Shown here: positions 27,095 through 36,815 of the stretch, piece after piece
How positions within the stretch are numbered: the first letter of the stretch is position 1
Layout: each line of letters starts with the position of its first letter
Assembly (NCBI GenBank): GCA_016710685.1
Contig: JADJVC010000002.1
Coordinates: 806,001-870,000 of the forward strand
DNA: 64,000 nucleotides
Direction: 5' to 3'
From: Flavobacteriales bacterium
GTDB lineage: Bacteria > Bacteroidota > Bacteroidia > Flavobacteriales_F > PHOS-HE28
Notes under the pieces: generated by a model
Seen by the model: the letters and a program-made list of their open reading frames with translations, nothing else
Database searches by the model: none
Told to the model about the DNA's origin: nothing
Program-made: the position numbers and the translations under genes

Positions 27095-28177
27095 CTACAA
27101 AGGTCGGGTTTTCCGCTGTCTTTTCGTTAGGCTGAAGAGGAAAACGGAAACGACGGCGGCAAAACCAAGGTATAAACAGGTGTGCATCGTGGTCCAAATT
27201 TCGATGGTGCGTTCAGCCACTGCGGCCAAGATGCACGAGGCCAAACCGATGCTGCCGAACACCATCACCACTTGCGGGTCGGAGAGACCGGCATAGCTCA
27301 GGTGGTGGGTGGTGTGGTCTTTTCCACCCACGAAAGGTGAATTGCCCTTGAGCAGCCTGTTGATGGTGACGGTGGTGGTATCCGCCAATGGAAGGATGAA
27401 GACCACCGCAACAAGGGAGATCTGCCGCCAAGGTTCCACGATGCCCGTAGGACCTGTTCCGTTCCAGCAATAGCGGATGCCCACGAAAGCAAGGAGGACG
27501 CCGAGGAACTGGCTGCCTGTGTCGCCCATGAACATGCGAGAGGGGTGCCAGTTGTAAAAGAGGAATCCGGCCAGCGCACCGCAAACGGCGATCAATGGCA
27601 CGGAGGTCACGTCCGTCACCATGGCCTCCGTGCTGAGCATGGCCAAGGCGGCTGCCAGAATGGCGAAGGAGACCACGGTGGCGACCGCGTCCATGTTGTC
27701 CAACATGTTGATGGCGTTCATCATGCCCACGGTCCAAAGCACGGTAAGGGCCATGTCCCAACCGGGCATGCCGAGCAGTTCAATGCGTGTTCCGCTCACC
27801 ACCAGGATCAATCCGCATGTGGTCTGGGCGAGGAATTTCAGCACCGGCCGGGTGTCGTACGCATCATCGGCCAAGCCCATGAGAAAGCCCAGGCCGGAGG
27901 CTGCCAACAAGCCCAGCATTTTGGGCTGGAAAGGGTCGGAGTGCTTGGGGAAAAGCCCGCCGTACGCAGCGAAGGCAAAGAGGAAAACGATGAAGAAGCC
28001 GATTCCCCCGAACGCGGGCTTTGCGTTGGCGTTCCAACGTAACTCCCCAAGGCCTTCCTCGCGGAGGCCGAAGGTGTGGAAAAAGCGCATGAACACCGAA
28101 TTGATGACCACCGTGAAGACCAAGGCCATGAAGAAAAGCCCGGCCAGGATCAAGGCCAATTGCGTCGTGGTGTACAT
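27095..28177 (-). CDS. WecA/MraY-family phosphosugar transferase
   Basis: This 360-aa polytopic membrane enzyme has about ten hydrophobic segments. It has the family motifs NMLDNMDAVA near residue 157, FMGDTGS near 216, and a His-rich loop DHTTHHLSYAGL near 290. Such enzymes transfer a HexNAc-1-phosphate from UDP to undecaprenyl phosphate and start O-antigen, exopolysaccharide or teichoic acid synthesis. The order wza-wzc-rfbC-wecA on the same strand points to initiation of the polysaccharide made by this cluster. It is not MraY in context, because the mur genes are absent. Confidence 0.9.
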   Translation of the reverse strand: MYTTTQLALILAGLFFMALVFTVVINSVFMRFFHTFGLREEGLGELRWNANAKPAFGGIGFFIVFLFAFAAYGGLFPKHSDPFQPKMLGLLAASGLGFLMGLADDAYDTRPVLKFLAQTTCGLILVVSGTRIELLGMPGWDMALTVLWTVGMMNAINMLDNMDAVATVVSFAILAAALAMLSTEAMVTDVTSVPLIAVCGALAGFLFYNWHPSRMFMGDTGSQFLGVLLAFVGIRYCWNGTGPTGIVEPWRQISLVAVVFILPLADTTTVTINRLLKGNSPFVGGKDHTTHHLSYAGLSDPQVVMVFGSIGLASCILAAVAERTIEIWTTMHTCLYLGFAAVVSVFLFSLTKRQRKTRPL

Positions 28178-28180
28178 GTC

Positions 28181-28729
28181 TCAGGATTCCCAAGGGCGCT
28201 GTGAGAAAGGCTTTCCCACATTGTCCTTTTCACTTACGATGGGGTTTTCCACACCCCATTTTATCTTCAGTTCGTTGTCGTTCCACAAGATGGTCCGTTC
28301 CGCTTGTGGGGCGTAATACGCGGAGCATTTGTACTGGAACACGGTGTTTTCCGCCAAGGCCGTGAAGCCATGGGCAAAGCCTTGTGGAATGTAGAGCATG
28401 TGCAGCGCGCGATCATCCAAGCGAACCGCGATATGTTTTCCGAATGCGGGGCTTTCCGGCCTGCAATCCAAGCAGACGTCCAGCACAGCGCCGTAGGCCA
28501 CGCGCACCAACTTGGCCTGAGCATGCGGCGAGGCCTGCATGTGCAAGCCGCGGATCACTCCGGCTTTGGAGCGGCTCTCGTTGTCTTGGACGAAAATGGT
28601 GTCCAATCCGGTGGCCTTGGCAAACGCTGCCGCATTGAACGGTTCCATGAAGCTGCCCCGGGGATCGGTGAACACACGGGGTTTCAACAACAACAATCCC
28701 GGAATGCCAAGTTCCTCCACTTCCATCAT
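28181..28729 (-). CDS. rfbC: dTDP-4-dehydrorhamnose 3,5-epimerase
   Basis: This 182-aa cupin-fold epimerase matches RfbC/RmlC in length and motifs. FTDPRGSFMEPF is near residue 20 and GVIRGLHMQ near residue 57, with the catalytic His. FAHGFTALAENTVFQYKCS (near 117-135) carries the conserved Tyr, and RTILWNDNELKIKW follows. It makes dTDP-4-keto-L-rhamnose for polysaccharide synthesis. The partner genes rfbA, rfbB and rfbD are not in the window. Its start overlaps the tyrosine autokinase stop by 4 bp, placing it in the capsule or exopolysaccharide operon. Confidence 0.95.
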   Translation of the reverse strand: MMEVEELGIPGLLLLKPRVFTDPRGSFMEPFNAAAFAKATGLDTIFVQDNESRSKAGVIRGLHMQASPHAQAKLVRVAYGAVLDVCLDCRPESPAFGKHIAVRLDDRALHMLYIPQGFAHGFTALAENTVFQYKCSAYYAPQAERTILWNDNELKIKWGVENPIVSEKDNVGKPFSQRPWES

Positions 28730-31179
28730 GCCTTGCCGAATAGTTTTTTCAGGAATCCTTGTTTGGCCAGGCCCTTGGCTTTGTCCTCATAGTAGCCGTA
28801 CCCGTAACCTGCGCCGTAGCCATAACCATAGCCGTAGCCATAGGCATAACCGTATTTGTTGCGGTCCACGTCCACGCCGTTGAGCACCGCGCAGAGTTTT
28901 TTGATGTGGTTCTCGTTGATCAGGCGGTCCACATTCTGCACGAAGACCTTCTTGGAGTAATCGGCCCGGAAGATGTAGATAGGGATGCTGGCGGATTGGA
29001 TGATGGAGATGCCGTCCGTTACCAGGCCCACCGGGGGGGTGTCGATCAACACCACATCATACCGTTCCTTAAGCTGTTCCAAGATCTTTGGCATGGCCTC
29101 GCTGATGATCAGCTCGCTGGGATTGGGCGGAATGGGGCCGGCGGTGATGAAGTCGAGGTCCGGTAAGGAGCTTTTTTGTATGCAATTGTCCAATGTGTCC
29201 TTGCCGATCAGCAAGGTGCTCATTCCGCGGATGTTCTCCACGCCGAAACCCAAGTGGATCTTGGGCTTGCGCATGTCCAGGTCGAGGATCACCACGCGGC
29301 TTTCGCTGAAACTGATGATGCCCGCCAGGTTGATGGCCACAAAGGTCTTTCCCTCTCCGGAGATCGTACTGGTGATGGCGATGGTCTTGGCGCCGGGTGT
29401 ATTGTCAACGAACTGGAGGTTCGTCCGCACGGTGCGGAAGCTCTCCGCAATGAGGCTCTTGGGGTTTTTATCCACCAGCAGTTGGCTTACGGGGATCTCC
29501 TTCTTGTACTTGGGCACCATGCCCAAAATGCCCACCGAGGCGTTGCTGGCATTCGCAATATCGTTCAAGGAGGTGATGTTGTCGTGCAGGATGTAACGTA
29601 CCAGCACGATCAGCACCCCCAGGATCAAGCCGGTGAGGAAATAAGAAAGAAGCACAACGCCGCGGTCCGGGGAAATGGGGCTGGTGGGCAGCACGGCGGA
29701 TTCCAGCACACGGTTTTCAGGGACGAAGCCCGCCTTGCTGATCCGGTATTCAATATCCTTTTCCAACAGTTGGGTATAGTACTTCTCATTGATGTTAAAG
29801 AGGCGCTCAATGCGGCCATAAGCCAGCTCCTGCTCAGGGATCTCCGCAAAGCGCCGGTCATATTCGTTCATTTTCTGCTCATAGTCCCTCATCTTGGAAG
29901 CGTTGCGCTCGCGCATGGTGGCGATGCTCTCCAGAATGAGGTCCTGCTGGCGTTCGATATGGACGTCCAGCCCCTGCAGCGTCACATATTCGGCGGTGGC
30001 GTCGAATGCCATTTCCTCTCGTTCCTTGAGCAGGTCGCCCAAGGTGCTCAATGCTTTGTCCAAGGTAATGGCGAAGGGCGTGCCTACCATGAGGGGCAGC
30101 AAATGGTACACGTCCATGTGGCCCTCATCGCGCTTGGCGGCATGCTCGATCTCTCTGAGCAGGTTGTCCTCCATGCGAAGTTTCAGCACATCATCCTCGT
30201 ATTCGTCGGATCGTTTCACCAGCAATGGTGTAAGATCTTCCATGTTGGCCACGCGATTGTCCCGTTTGAAGATCTCCATCTTCATTTCGCTGTCCCGGAG
30301 CTCGGCGAACACCGTGTCTTTCTGAGCCTCGATGAACCGGAGGATGCTTTCAGCACTTTCGGACCGCCTTTCCAGGTCGTATTTGATGTAGGCGTCAGCC
30401 ATGGCTTGGCACAGGTCGCGTGCCAGCATGGCGTTGTGGTCCTTGCAAGCGATCAACACGGTATTGGCCTGAAGCTCGGCGATGGAAACAGTGAGTTCCG
30501 TGGCCAACTGGTTCGTAAGGGCCTGATTGCTGTTCAGGGTGAAATAGAGCGTGTTGTCCTCCAAGCCCTTAGGCCATGGCCGGGAGCTTCCCGAAGTGAT
30601 CACCGCGCTGAAATGGGGCGTTGAGAACGGAACGTTCGGCTCTACTGGTATCTGGAATTTGGCCGCACCAATAACGTAGTCCAACCGCAGTGAGTTGTCG
30701 TCCATCACCTGCACGTTGATCGGCCGACCCTCAACGGCGGCATTGGTAATATTAAGTCGGTCCACGGTAAAGAACGACTGGCGGTAGTGTTCCTCGGTGA
30801 GGATCTGGCCACGGAAGAAATAGCGCACGCGCAGTGGCAGGGCCTGCACTGCTTTTGCGATGAAGAATTTGGACCGCAGAAGCTGGACGTCGGCCTGCAG
30901 GCTGTTATCGTCCATCATGTCGGAGACCTTCAGCACGGTCTGGGCTTTATTGCTCTGGCCCATCTGCAAGGTGGCGCTGCTTGCATACGTGGGCGCGGTG
31001 TAGCGCAGGTAGATGTATGCCGCACCCATGGCCAGCAGCAGGCACATGGCGATCCACACCAAGGAGCGTTTTACGATGTATATGAACAGGCCGAGGTCGA
31101 ACTCATTGCTGAAGTTCGTTATGCGGTCGCGATAGCTGTCTAAGCTTGCCGCCTGGTCACCTACGGTATCATTGAGCAT
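28726..31179 (-). CDS. Wzc-type tyrosine autokinase with Tyr/Gly tail
   Basis: This 817-aa inner-membrane polysaccharide copolymerase/BY-kinase has a Wzz domain with a membrane segment near residues 38-58, a long periplasmic coiled-coil region, and a second segment near 515-535. The cytoplasmic kinase has Walker A SGEGKT (near 607), Walker A' VVILDLDMRKP and Walker B VLIDTPPVGLVTD. The C-terminal tail (about residues 770-798) has eleven Tyr alternating mostly with Gly, encoded by a near-6-bp DNA repeat at 28792-28860. This is the tyrosine cluster that such kinases autophosphorylate to control chain length, here unusually regular. It follows the wza-like gene by 8 bp. Confidence 0.95.
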   Translation of the reverse strand: MLNDTVGDQAASLDSYRDRITNFSNEFDLGLFIYIVKRSLVWIAMCLLLAMGAAYIYLRYTAPTYASSATLQMGQSNKAQTVLKVSDMMDDNSLQADVQLLRSKFFIAKAVQALPLRVRYFFRGQILTEEHYRQSFFTVDRLNITNAAVEGRPINVQVMDDNSLRLDYVIGAAKFQIPVEPNVPFSTPHFSAVITSGSSRPWPKGLEDNTLYFTLNSNQALTNQLATELTVSIAELQANTVLIACKDHNAMLARDLCQAMADAYIKYDLERRSESAESILRFIEAQKDTVFAELRDSEMKMEIFKRDNRVANMEDLTPLLVKRSDEYEDDVLKLRMEDNLLREIEHAAKRDEGHMDVYHLLPLMVGTPFAITLDKALSTLGDLLKEREEMAFDATAEYVTLQGLDVHIERQQDLILESIATMRERNASKMRDYEQKMNEYDRRFAEIPEQELAYGRIERLFNINEKYYTQLLEKDIEYRISKAGFVPENRVLESAVLPTSPISPDRGVVLLSYFLTGLILGVLIVLVRYILHDNITSLNDIANASNASVGILGMVPKYKKEIPVSQLLVDKNPKSLIAESFRTVRTNLQFVDNTPGAKTIAITSTISGEGKTFVAINLAGIISFSESRVVILDLDMRKPKIHLGFGVENIRGMSTLLIGKDTLDNCIQKSSLPDLDFITAGPIPPNPSELIISEAMPKILEQLKERYDVVLIDTPPVGLVTDGISIIQSASIPIYIFRADYSKKVFVQNVDRLINENHIKKLCAVLNGVDVDRNKYGYAYGYGYGYGYGAGYGYGYYEDKAKGLAKQGFLKKLFGKA

Positions 31180-31187
31180 CCCGTGGG

Positions 31188-31982
31188 CTAGTTGCCGATG
31201 GTCCTCACCAAGCCGATCACCAGCACGGTGGTGGTGAGCAGAGTGATCAACGGGGTGATCTCTGTAAGCAAGCCACGGGCGATCTCGGCATTGGGCTGCA
31301 CATAGAGCACATCGTCGGCCTGCATCACAAGGTCCCCGTATTTGAGGTTGTCAATGTCGGATAGATCGAACTGGAAGACTTTGCGGGCCCCGGTTGGCTC
31401 CCGCCTGAATAATTTAACGCGGTGGGCGTCGCCGCGGTTGGCGATGCCCCCGGCGCTGGCCAGTACTTCCAGCAACGTGGTGTTGTTGTTCTCCAAGGGG
31501 ATGATCTTCGCATCGCCGCCACCGCCCGGGAAAACCACCACGCGCCTGTTGCCTACGGTGAGCAGCACAAAAGGCTTCTGGTAGTACTTGGAGTATTTTT
31601 CCTCCAGCAAAAGCTCGGCTTGGCGAATAGTAAGGCCGCTCAGGTGCACTTCTCCGACAACAGGCAGCTTGACGCGGCCCTCGGGGTCCATCACATAATT
31701 GAACGGATTGCGTGTAGCCGCGCGTAAGCTGGCGTCGTCCATGTTGATCAAGTCGATCATCTTGAACCCGTCGTTGGCATACATCCGGAAGGAGATGATG
31801 TCGTCCGCCTGGATCTTGAACTCACGCTCCAACGTGTCCTGCACGGTGTCGAACGCATAGTCGCGCGGGGTCTTGAACATAATGTCCCGGTTGACGGTAC
31901 AACCGGCCCCCAGCCATGCCACAACGGCCAGTGCCAACACAATTCTCCCCATTCCGTGCGGATTTCGGGCAAAAGTAACCAT
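31188..31982 (-). CDS. Wza-like polysaccharide export lipoprotein
   Basis: This 264-aa outer-membrane lipoprotein has the signal VLALAVVAWLGAGC with a clear lipobox. A polysaccharide-export domain follows (IQADDIISFRMYAND, then DPEGRVKLPVVGEVHLSGLTIRQAE) and then one SLBB-type domain (LLEVLASAGGIANRGDAHRVKLFR). A C-terminal hydrophobic stretch (LITLLTTTVLVIGLVRTIG) may be the barrel helix or anchor. It would form the outer-membrane channel partnering the Wzc-type kinase encoded next. An alternative start at 31952 gives a shorter signal peptide. Confidence 0.93.
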   Translation of the reverse strand: MVTFARNPHGMGRIVLALAVVAWLGAGCTVNRDIMFKTPRDYAFDTVQDTLEREFKIQADDIISFRMYANDGFKMIDLINMDDASLRAATRNPFNYVMDPEGRVKLPVVGEVHLSGLTIRQAELLLEEKYSKYYQKPFVLLTVGNRRVVVFPGGGGDAKIIPLENNNTTLLEVLASAGGIANRGDAHRVKLFRREPTGARKVFQFDLSDIDNLKYGDLVMQADDVLYVQPNAEIARGLLTEITPLITLLTTTVLVIGLVRTIGN

Positions 31983-31996
31983 TCGAGTCCTTGCCG

Positions 31997-33223
31997 TCAG
32001 CCCAACAGGGAACGGTAAAGGTCAGCTGTCTCGCTAACGAGCCTTGTATAGTGGTAGCGGTCGCGCACATGTTCCCGTCCACTGCGGGCCATTCGTCCCC
32101 GCAGGTCATCATCTTCCACGAGCCGCAACAGGTTCTCCGCGAATTTTTCGATGTCATTATTAGGGCTGAGCAGCCCCGTGCGGCCTTCAAGTACCACATT
32201 TTCAATGCCGCCTACGCGTGTGCTTACCACTGCTTTATCCGCGGCTTGGGCTTCGATCAAGCTAACGGGCGTGCCTTCGTTGAAGCTGGTCAACGCGACG
32301 AGGTCCACCCCGGCGTGCACAAATTCGATTTCCTTCACCCAACTGGTGAAGGTGACGTCGGCGTGCGCCGTAACGGGCTTGCCGTTCACACCGTGCCCAA
32401 ACCCTTGCCCGTTGAAGGCGGGTGCCATGGCCATGGTAAGGCCCAGTTCACGGGTGATCTGTTCAATGTGGGCGCGGTCTTCGCCATCGCCCACCACGAA
32501 AGCGCGGATCTTCTTCCCGCTGTGGTCGCGCACATGCTTGATGGCTTTAATGAAGAGCGCGTGGTTCTTCACCGGGACCAAGCGGCCCACGATGCCGATG
32601 GCCACCTCATCATCCGCCACGCCGTAGACCCGGCGGAAAAGCGCGCGCTTGGCGGGCTGGTCGTCCATGAAACGGCTGAGGTCGAAACCCAGGGGGATCA
32701 CCGCGATCTTGCTTCCCGCACAGATGTTGTGCTCGTCCACCAGTTCGCTTTTTTGCTTTTCGCTGATGGCGATTATGCGCGAGGTACGCTTGGCCAAATG
32801 CCGCTCAACGCTCTTGAACACCGATGTGCGCACAGGGCCGAAGTAGCTATGGAACACATGGCCATGGAAGGTATGCACTACGCCTTTCACCCCCAGGTCG
32901 CTGGCGGCCAATCGGCCCACGGCCCCTGCCTTCGCGGCGTGCGTATGTACGATGTCCGGCTTGAATTCCTTGATGATGCGCTTGATACTCCGGTAGGCGC
33001 GGCGGTCTTTCCAAGGTGATACCTCACGGCGCATTTCGTCCAGGATGCGGGCCTCCACGCCCAAGGAGTCCAGGATGTGTCCGCTTCCTTCCTCATTCTC
33101 GCCCGGCGGCCCGCCGATCAGCAAGGTCTCGAATCCGGCAGGCATGTAGCGCGACAAATAGGCTGCGTTGTGCGTGGGGCCGCCCAAGTTGAAGCGGTTG
33201 ATGATACGAAGGATGCGGGGCAT
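31997..33223 (-). CDS. Family 4 glycosyltransferase
   Basis: I start this 408-aa GT-B enzyme at the ATG at 33223 (PRILRIINRFNLGGPTHNA), because that sequence is the normal N-terminal strand of GT4 enzymes; the frame is open to 33298. The donor-site EGTPVSLIE motif (Glu-x7-Glu) is near residue 317, followed by VVSTRVGGIENVV and the tail RYHYTRLVSETADLYRSLL. It should add one sugar to a lipid-linked polysaccharide repeat on the cytoplasmic side. The clustering with wza/wzc-like genes supports this. The sugar is not predictable. Confidence 0.93.
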   Translation of the reverse strand: MPRILRIINRFNLGGPTHNAAYLSRYMPAGFETLLIGGPPGENEEGSGHILDSLGVEARILDEMRREVSPWKDRRAYRSIKRIIKEFKPDIVHTHAAKAGAVGRLAASDLGVKGVVHTFHGHVFHSYFGPVRTSVFKSVERHLAKRTSRIIAISEKQKSELVDEHNICAGSKIAVIPLGFDLSRFMDDQPAKRALFRRVYGVADDEVAIGIVGRLVPVKNHALFIKAIKHVRDHSGKKIRAFVVGDGEDRAHIEQITRELGLTMAMAPAFNGQGFGHGVNGKPVTAHADVTFTSWVKEIEFVHAGVDLVALTSFNEGTPVSLIEAQAADKAVVSTRVGGIENVVLEGRTGLLSPNNDIEKFAENLLRLVEDDDLRGRMARSGREHVRDRYHYTRLVSETADLYRSLLG

Positions 33224-33273
33224 GGTGGAGCTGGTCAAAGGTAGGGAGATCGGGAGGGGGCGTGCCGCCGGAT

Positions 33274-35148
33274 CTACCCAACGTTCCGCTTCCACCACGA
33301 CAAGTAGACGAGCAAAGCGTGTAAGGTTGCCTGCGCGCTCCCCGGATTTGCCGAATGGAGCTCCTTGACCAAGGCCTCAGCGGCGGGCCAGGCAATACCG
33401 GCCGCCTCCGTTGTTTCCCTGTCCACCAAGGCATTGATCACGCTGGATAACGGTCCGCGCAGCAAGTCACGCAAGGGAACCTCGAATCCTTTTTTGCTCC
33501 GTGTCATCACCGTGGTGGGCAGGAGGTGACCGAACGTTTCGCGCAGAATGTGCTTTCCGGACCCGCGGTGCATTTTAGCTTCCGCCGGCAGGCTGAATGC
33601 GAATTCCACCACGCGCAGGTCCAAAAAAGGCGTGCGCACTTCCAGCGCATGGGCCATACTGGTGAGGTCGACCTTGTGCAGCATGTCGTTGGGCAGGGTA
33701 GAGTCCACGTCAGCCAGCAGCACGGCGTTCATTCCCGTGGTTTGGCACAGCGCGGCGGTGAAGGCGGCTTCGCGTTCACGCAGCAGGTGTTCCGGTGCCG
33801 GATGCGCCATCAGCTCGTGTGCCTTGGCCTGTTCGGTGAATGCGGCCAGCTCCAAGTATCGCTGTTGGGGCGCGGTTTCGGCCAATTTCGCGAACCGGTC
33901 CAACTGGCGGATCTTGTTCTGGAACGCGCCATTGCGGGAGCGCGGTAGCATTCGCCATAGGGGACCGAGTGCCCGCACCGCTTTCTCGGCCGCGCCCGGC
34001 GAACGCCACCTCAGTTCGGCCTGATGTTTCTGGTAGCCGCCGAACACCTCGTCCGCACCGTCTCCGCTTACGGCCACCGTCACCTGCTTGCGGGTGCGTT
34101 CACACAGGATGTAGGAGGGAAGGGCGGAGCTGTCGGCAAAAGGTTCGTCGATGGCATCGAGTAAGCGGGTATAGTTCTCGGCCAGTTCTTCGCGGGTCAG
34201 TTTGAAGGTACTGTGCTCGCTGTTGATGTGACGGGCGACTTCCTCGGCATACTGCGTCTCATCGAAGAACGGGTCGTCGGCATAGCCGATGCTGAAGGTG
34301 TGCAAACCTTTATGGTGGCCTGCTGCCAATGCGCTCACGATGCTGCTGTCCACCCCGCCGCTGAGGAATGCGCCTACGGGCACGTCGGCCACCAAGCGGC
34401 ACCGCACCGCGTCATCAAGCAGTTCGAAGAGGCGTTTATTATTGTTCACCACGGCGGGTGTACGCTTGGCCGCGGCGGGCAGGTCGTACCACTGCTCAAC
34501 GCGGATGCCGTTCTTGTCCGCCGTGAGGGACTGGCCGGGCAACAATTTGTTGCTGCCGGTCAAGGCCGTGTTGGGCGCGGGCACGTAGAAGAAGGTGATA
34601 TACTGCTCCAGCGCTACCGGGTCGATCTCTGTTTTGGCGCCCAAGGCGATCAAAGCACGCAGCTCGCTGGCGAAGAGCAGGCGCCCATCGGTTTCACTCC
34701 AGAGCAAGGGCTTCACACCGAAACGGTCGCGGGCTAAAAAGAGACTGTCATTTTCCGCATCGTGGATCGCTAACGCGAAAAAGCCATTGAGGTCGTGTAG
34801 GAATTCAGGACCCTTCAGCGTGAACAGGCGTAGTACGACCTCCGTGTCGGTATGGCTTCGGAAAGTGTGCCCGTCGCGTTCAAGCCCTGCCCGCAGTTCC
34901 TGGAAGTTGAACACCTCGCCGTTGAACACCATGGTGTAGCGGCCCCCGTTGTCGGCGAAAGGCTGGTGCCCGGCGGCGCTGGTGTCGATGATGCTGAGGC
35001 GGCGGTGGCCCAGCACGGCGCGGCCATTGATGTAGGTGCCGCTGTCGTCCGGGCCGCGGTGTGCAATGCACTGCAAGGCCGCGTCAATGCGGCTGCCCGT
35101 TGCGGGCTGCGCAAGGTCGAGCTGGAAGGTACCGGCTATGCCGCACAT
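33274..35148 (-). CDS. asnB: Asparagine synthase (glutamine-hydrolysing)
   Basis: This 624-aa protein begins MCGIAG. Cys2 is the N-terminal nucleophile of the glutaminase domain, which also has HRGPDDSG and RLSIIDTSAAGHQP. The synthetase domain has the PP-loop SGGVDSSIVSALAA near residue 260 and SGDGADEVFGGY near residue 362. AsnB makes asparagine from aspartate. Members of this family within polysaccharide clusters can also amidate sugar acids, and its position between a GT4 gene and lpdA leaves that open. It starts 19 bp after lpdA stops. Confidence 0.94.
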   Translation of the reverse strand: MCGIAGTFQLDLAQPATGSRIDAALQCIAHRGPDDSGTYINGRAVLGHRRLSIIDTSAAGHQPFADNGGRYTMVFNGEVFNFQELRAGLERDGHTFRSHTDTEVVLRLFTLKGPEFLHDLNGFFALAIHDAENDSLFLARDRFGVKPLLWSETDGRLLFASELRALIALGAKTEIDPVALEQYITFFYVPAPNTALTGSNKLLPGQSLTADKNGIRVEQWYDLPAAAKRTPAVVNNNKRLFELLDDAVRCRLVADVPVGAFLSGGVDSSIVSALAAGHHKGLHTFSIGYADDPFFDETQYAEEVARHINSEHSTFKLTREELAENYTRLLDAIDEPFADSSALPSYILCERTRKQVTVAVSGDGADEVFGGYQKHQAELRWRSPGAAEKAVRALGPLWRMLPRSRNGAFQNKIRQLDRFAKLAETAPQQRYLELAAFTEQAKAHELMAHPAPEHLLREREAAFTAALCQTTGMNAVLLADVDSTLPNDMLHKVDLTSMAHALEVRTPFLDLRVVEFAFSLPAEAKMHRGSGKHILRETFGHLLPTTVMTRSKKGFEVPLRDLLRGPLSSVINALVDRETTEAAGIAWPAAEALVKELHSANPGSAQATLHALLVYLSWWKRNVG

Positions 35149-35167
35149 GGGTTGGGGCGGCCCCGGG

Positions 35168-36556
35168 TCACAGGTGGATCACCTCGCCATATGCGGCGGC
35201 GGCGGCTTCCATGATGGCTTCGCTCATCGTTGGGTGTGGGTGTACCGTCTTGATGATCTCGTGGCCGGTGGTCTCCAGCTTGCGCATGGCTACGCACTCC
35301 GCGACCATCTCCGTTACGTTCATGCCGATCATGTGGGCGCCCAGCAGTTCACCGTATTTGGCATCAAAGATCAGTTTCACAAAACCGTCTTTGGCACCGG
35401 CGGCACTGGCTTTTCCGCTGGCGGTGAAAGGGAATTTGCCGATCTTCAGCTCGTAGCCTTTTTCTTTCGCCTGCTTTTCGGTGTAGCCCACGCTGGCGAT
35501 CTCAGGGGAGCAGTAGGTGCAGCCAGGAATGTTGTTGTAGTCCAGCGGCTCCGGGCTCTTCCCGGCGATCTTCTCCACGCAGATGATGCCTTCCGCACTG
35601 GCCACATGCGCAAGTGCTTGCCCGGGGGTGCAGTCGCCGATGGCGAAATAGCCGGGGATGTTGGTGGCGCTGAAACCGTCCACTTTGATCTTGCCTTTGT
35701 CCGTAACGATGCCAACTTCTTCCAGGCCGATACCTTCCAAATTGGACACGATGCCCACCGCGCTCAGTACGATGTCGCATTCAATGACCTGTTCGCCTTT
35801 GGGCGTTTTTACCGTGACCTTGCAGCCTTTTCCGCTGGTATCCACTTTGGTAACCTCGCTGGAGATCATTACATCTATGCCCTGCTTCTTGAAGCTCTTC
35901 TCTAACTGCTTGCTCACGTCTTCATCTTCAACAGGCACCACATTCGGCATGAATTCGATTAGGGTCACTTTCACCCCGATGGCGTTGTAGAAATAGGCGA
36001 ACTCGCTGCCGATGGCACCGCTGCCCACCACCACCATGCTTTTAGGCTGCTCGGGCAAAACCATGGCCTCGCGGTAGCCTATCACTTTCTTGCCGTCCTG
36101 CTTCAAAGCAGGAAGTTCGCGGCTGCGGGCGCCAGTGGCGATAATGATGTTCTTGGCCTCCAGCGTCTGTTTCTTGCCGTCGGCGCCGGTCACTTCGAGC
36201 TTTTTGCCGGGAAGCAGTTTTCCGGTGCCCATCACCACGTCGATCTTGTTCTTCTTCATCAGGAACTGTACGCCGTTGCTCATGCCCTTGGCCACATCGC
36301 GGCTCCGTTGCACGATTCCTTTGAAGTCGGCTTTTGGTGCGCCTACGGTAATGCCGTAGTCCTTTGCGTGGTTGATGTATTCAAACACGTTGGCGCTTTT
36401 CAGCAGGGCTTTGGTGGGAATGCAGCCCCAATTGAGGCAGATGCCGCCGAGGGCCTCTTTTTCCACGATGGCCGTTTTTAGGCCCAATTGGCTGGCACGG
36501 ATTGCGGCCACATAGCCTCCGGGGCCGCTGCCGAGTACGATCACGTCATAGCTCAT
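35168..36556 (-). CDS. lpdA: Dihydrolipoyl dehydrogenase
   Basis: This 462-aa protein is the E3 flavoprotein of 2-oxoacid dehydrogenase complexes. The FAD-binding GSGPGGYVAA starts near residue 9. The redox disulfide is Cys40/Cys45 in GGICLNWGCIPTKAL. The NAD-binding GSGAIGSEFAYFYN is central, and the catalytic His-Glu pair is in HPHPTMSEAIMEA near the C terminus. I start it at the ATG at 36556 (MSYDVIV), which leaves the usual 4-residue lead before the Rossmann strand; the frame is open to 36583. A TACCTTCG box at 36628-36621 may be its promoter. Confidence 0.96.
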   Translation of the reverse strand: MSYDVIVLGSGPGGYVAAIRASQLGLKTAIVEKEALGGICLNWGCIPTKALLKSANVFEYINHAKDYGITVGAPKADFKGIVQRSRDVAKGMSNGVQFLMKKNKIDVVMGTGKLLPGKKLEVTGADGKKQTLEAKNIIIATGARSRELPALKQDGKKVIGYREAMVLPEQPKSMVVVGSGAIGSEFAYFYNAIGVKVTLIEFMPNVVPVEDEDVSKQLEKSFKKQGIDVMISSEVTKVDTSGKGCKVTVKTPKGEQVIECDIVLSAVGIVSNLEGIGLEEVGIVTDKGKIKVDGFSATNIPGYFAIGDCTPGQALAHVASAEGIICVEKIAGKSPEPLDYNNIPGCTYCSPEIASVGYTEKQAKEKGYELKIGKFPFTASGKASAAGAKDGFVKLIFDAKYGELLGAHMIGMNVTEMVAECVAMRKLETTGHEIIKTVHPHPTMSEAIMEAAAAAYGEVIHL

Positions 36557-36815
36557 CTGCTTGCGATGGGATTTGTTTTTCAATGTGCGGCAAGGTGGTC
36601 AAGGCCGCGATTGTGCGGCGCGAAGGTAGCAGTGCGGCGCAAAGCAGGAAGTGAGGATGTGGCCGGTCGATCGGCATGGATGAGGGAAGGTGGTTCGTGG
36701 CGTTGGTGGTAAAGGGAAAAGCCGGTTATCAACGATCGAATGGGAAAACGGGTGAGATATCTCCTGGTGCATGCGGTGCCAACGGCTACATTCGTTTTCA
36801 CAAAACCACATCAAA

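Noticed and set aside
27298..27579. Minus-strand open frame within the wecA-like gene
   Set aside because: It is an out-of-frame reading of the transferase gene with no independent signals.
29176..30624. 482-aa open frame on the plus strand
   Set aside because: It is antisense to the tyrosine autokinase gene and rich in His, Gln and Val, as expected of a shadow frame in GC-rich coding DNA.
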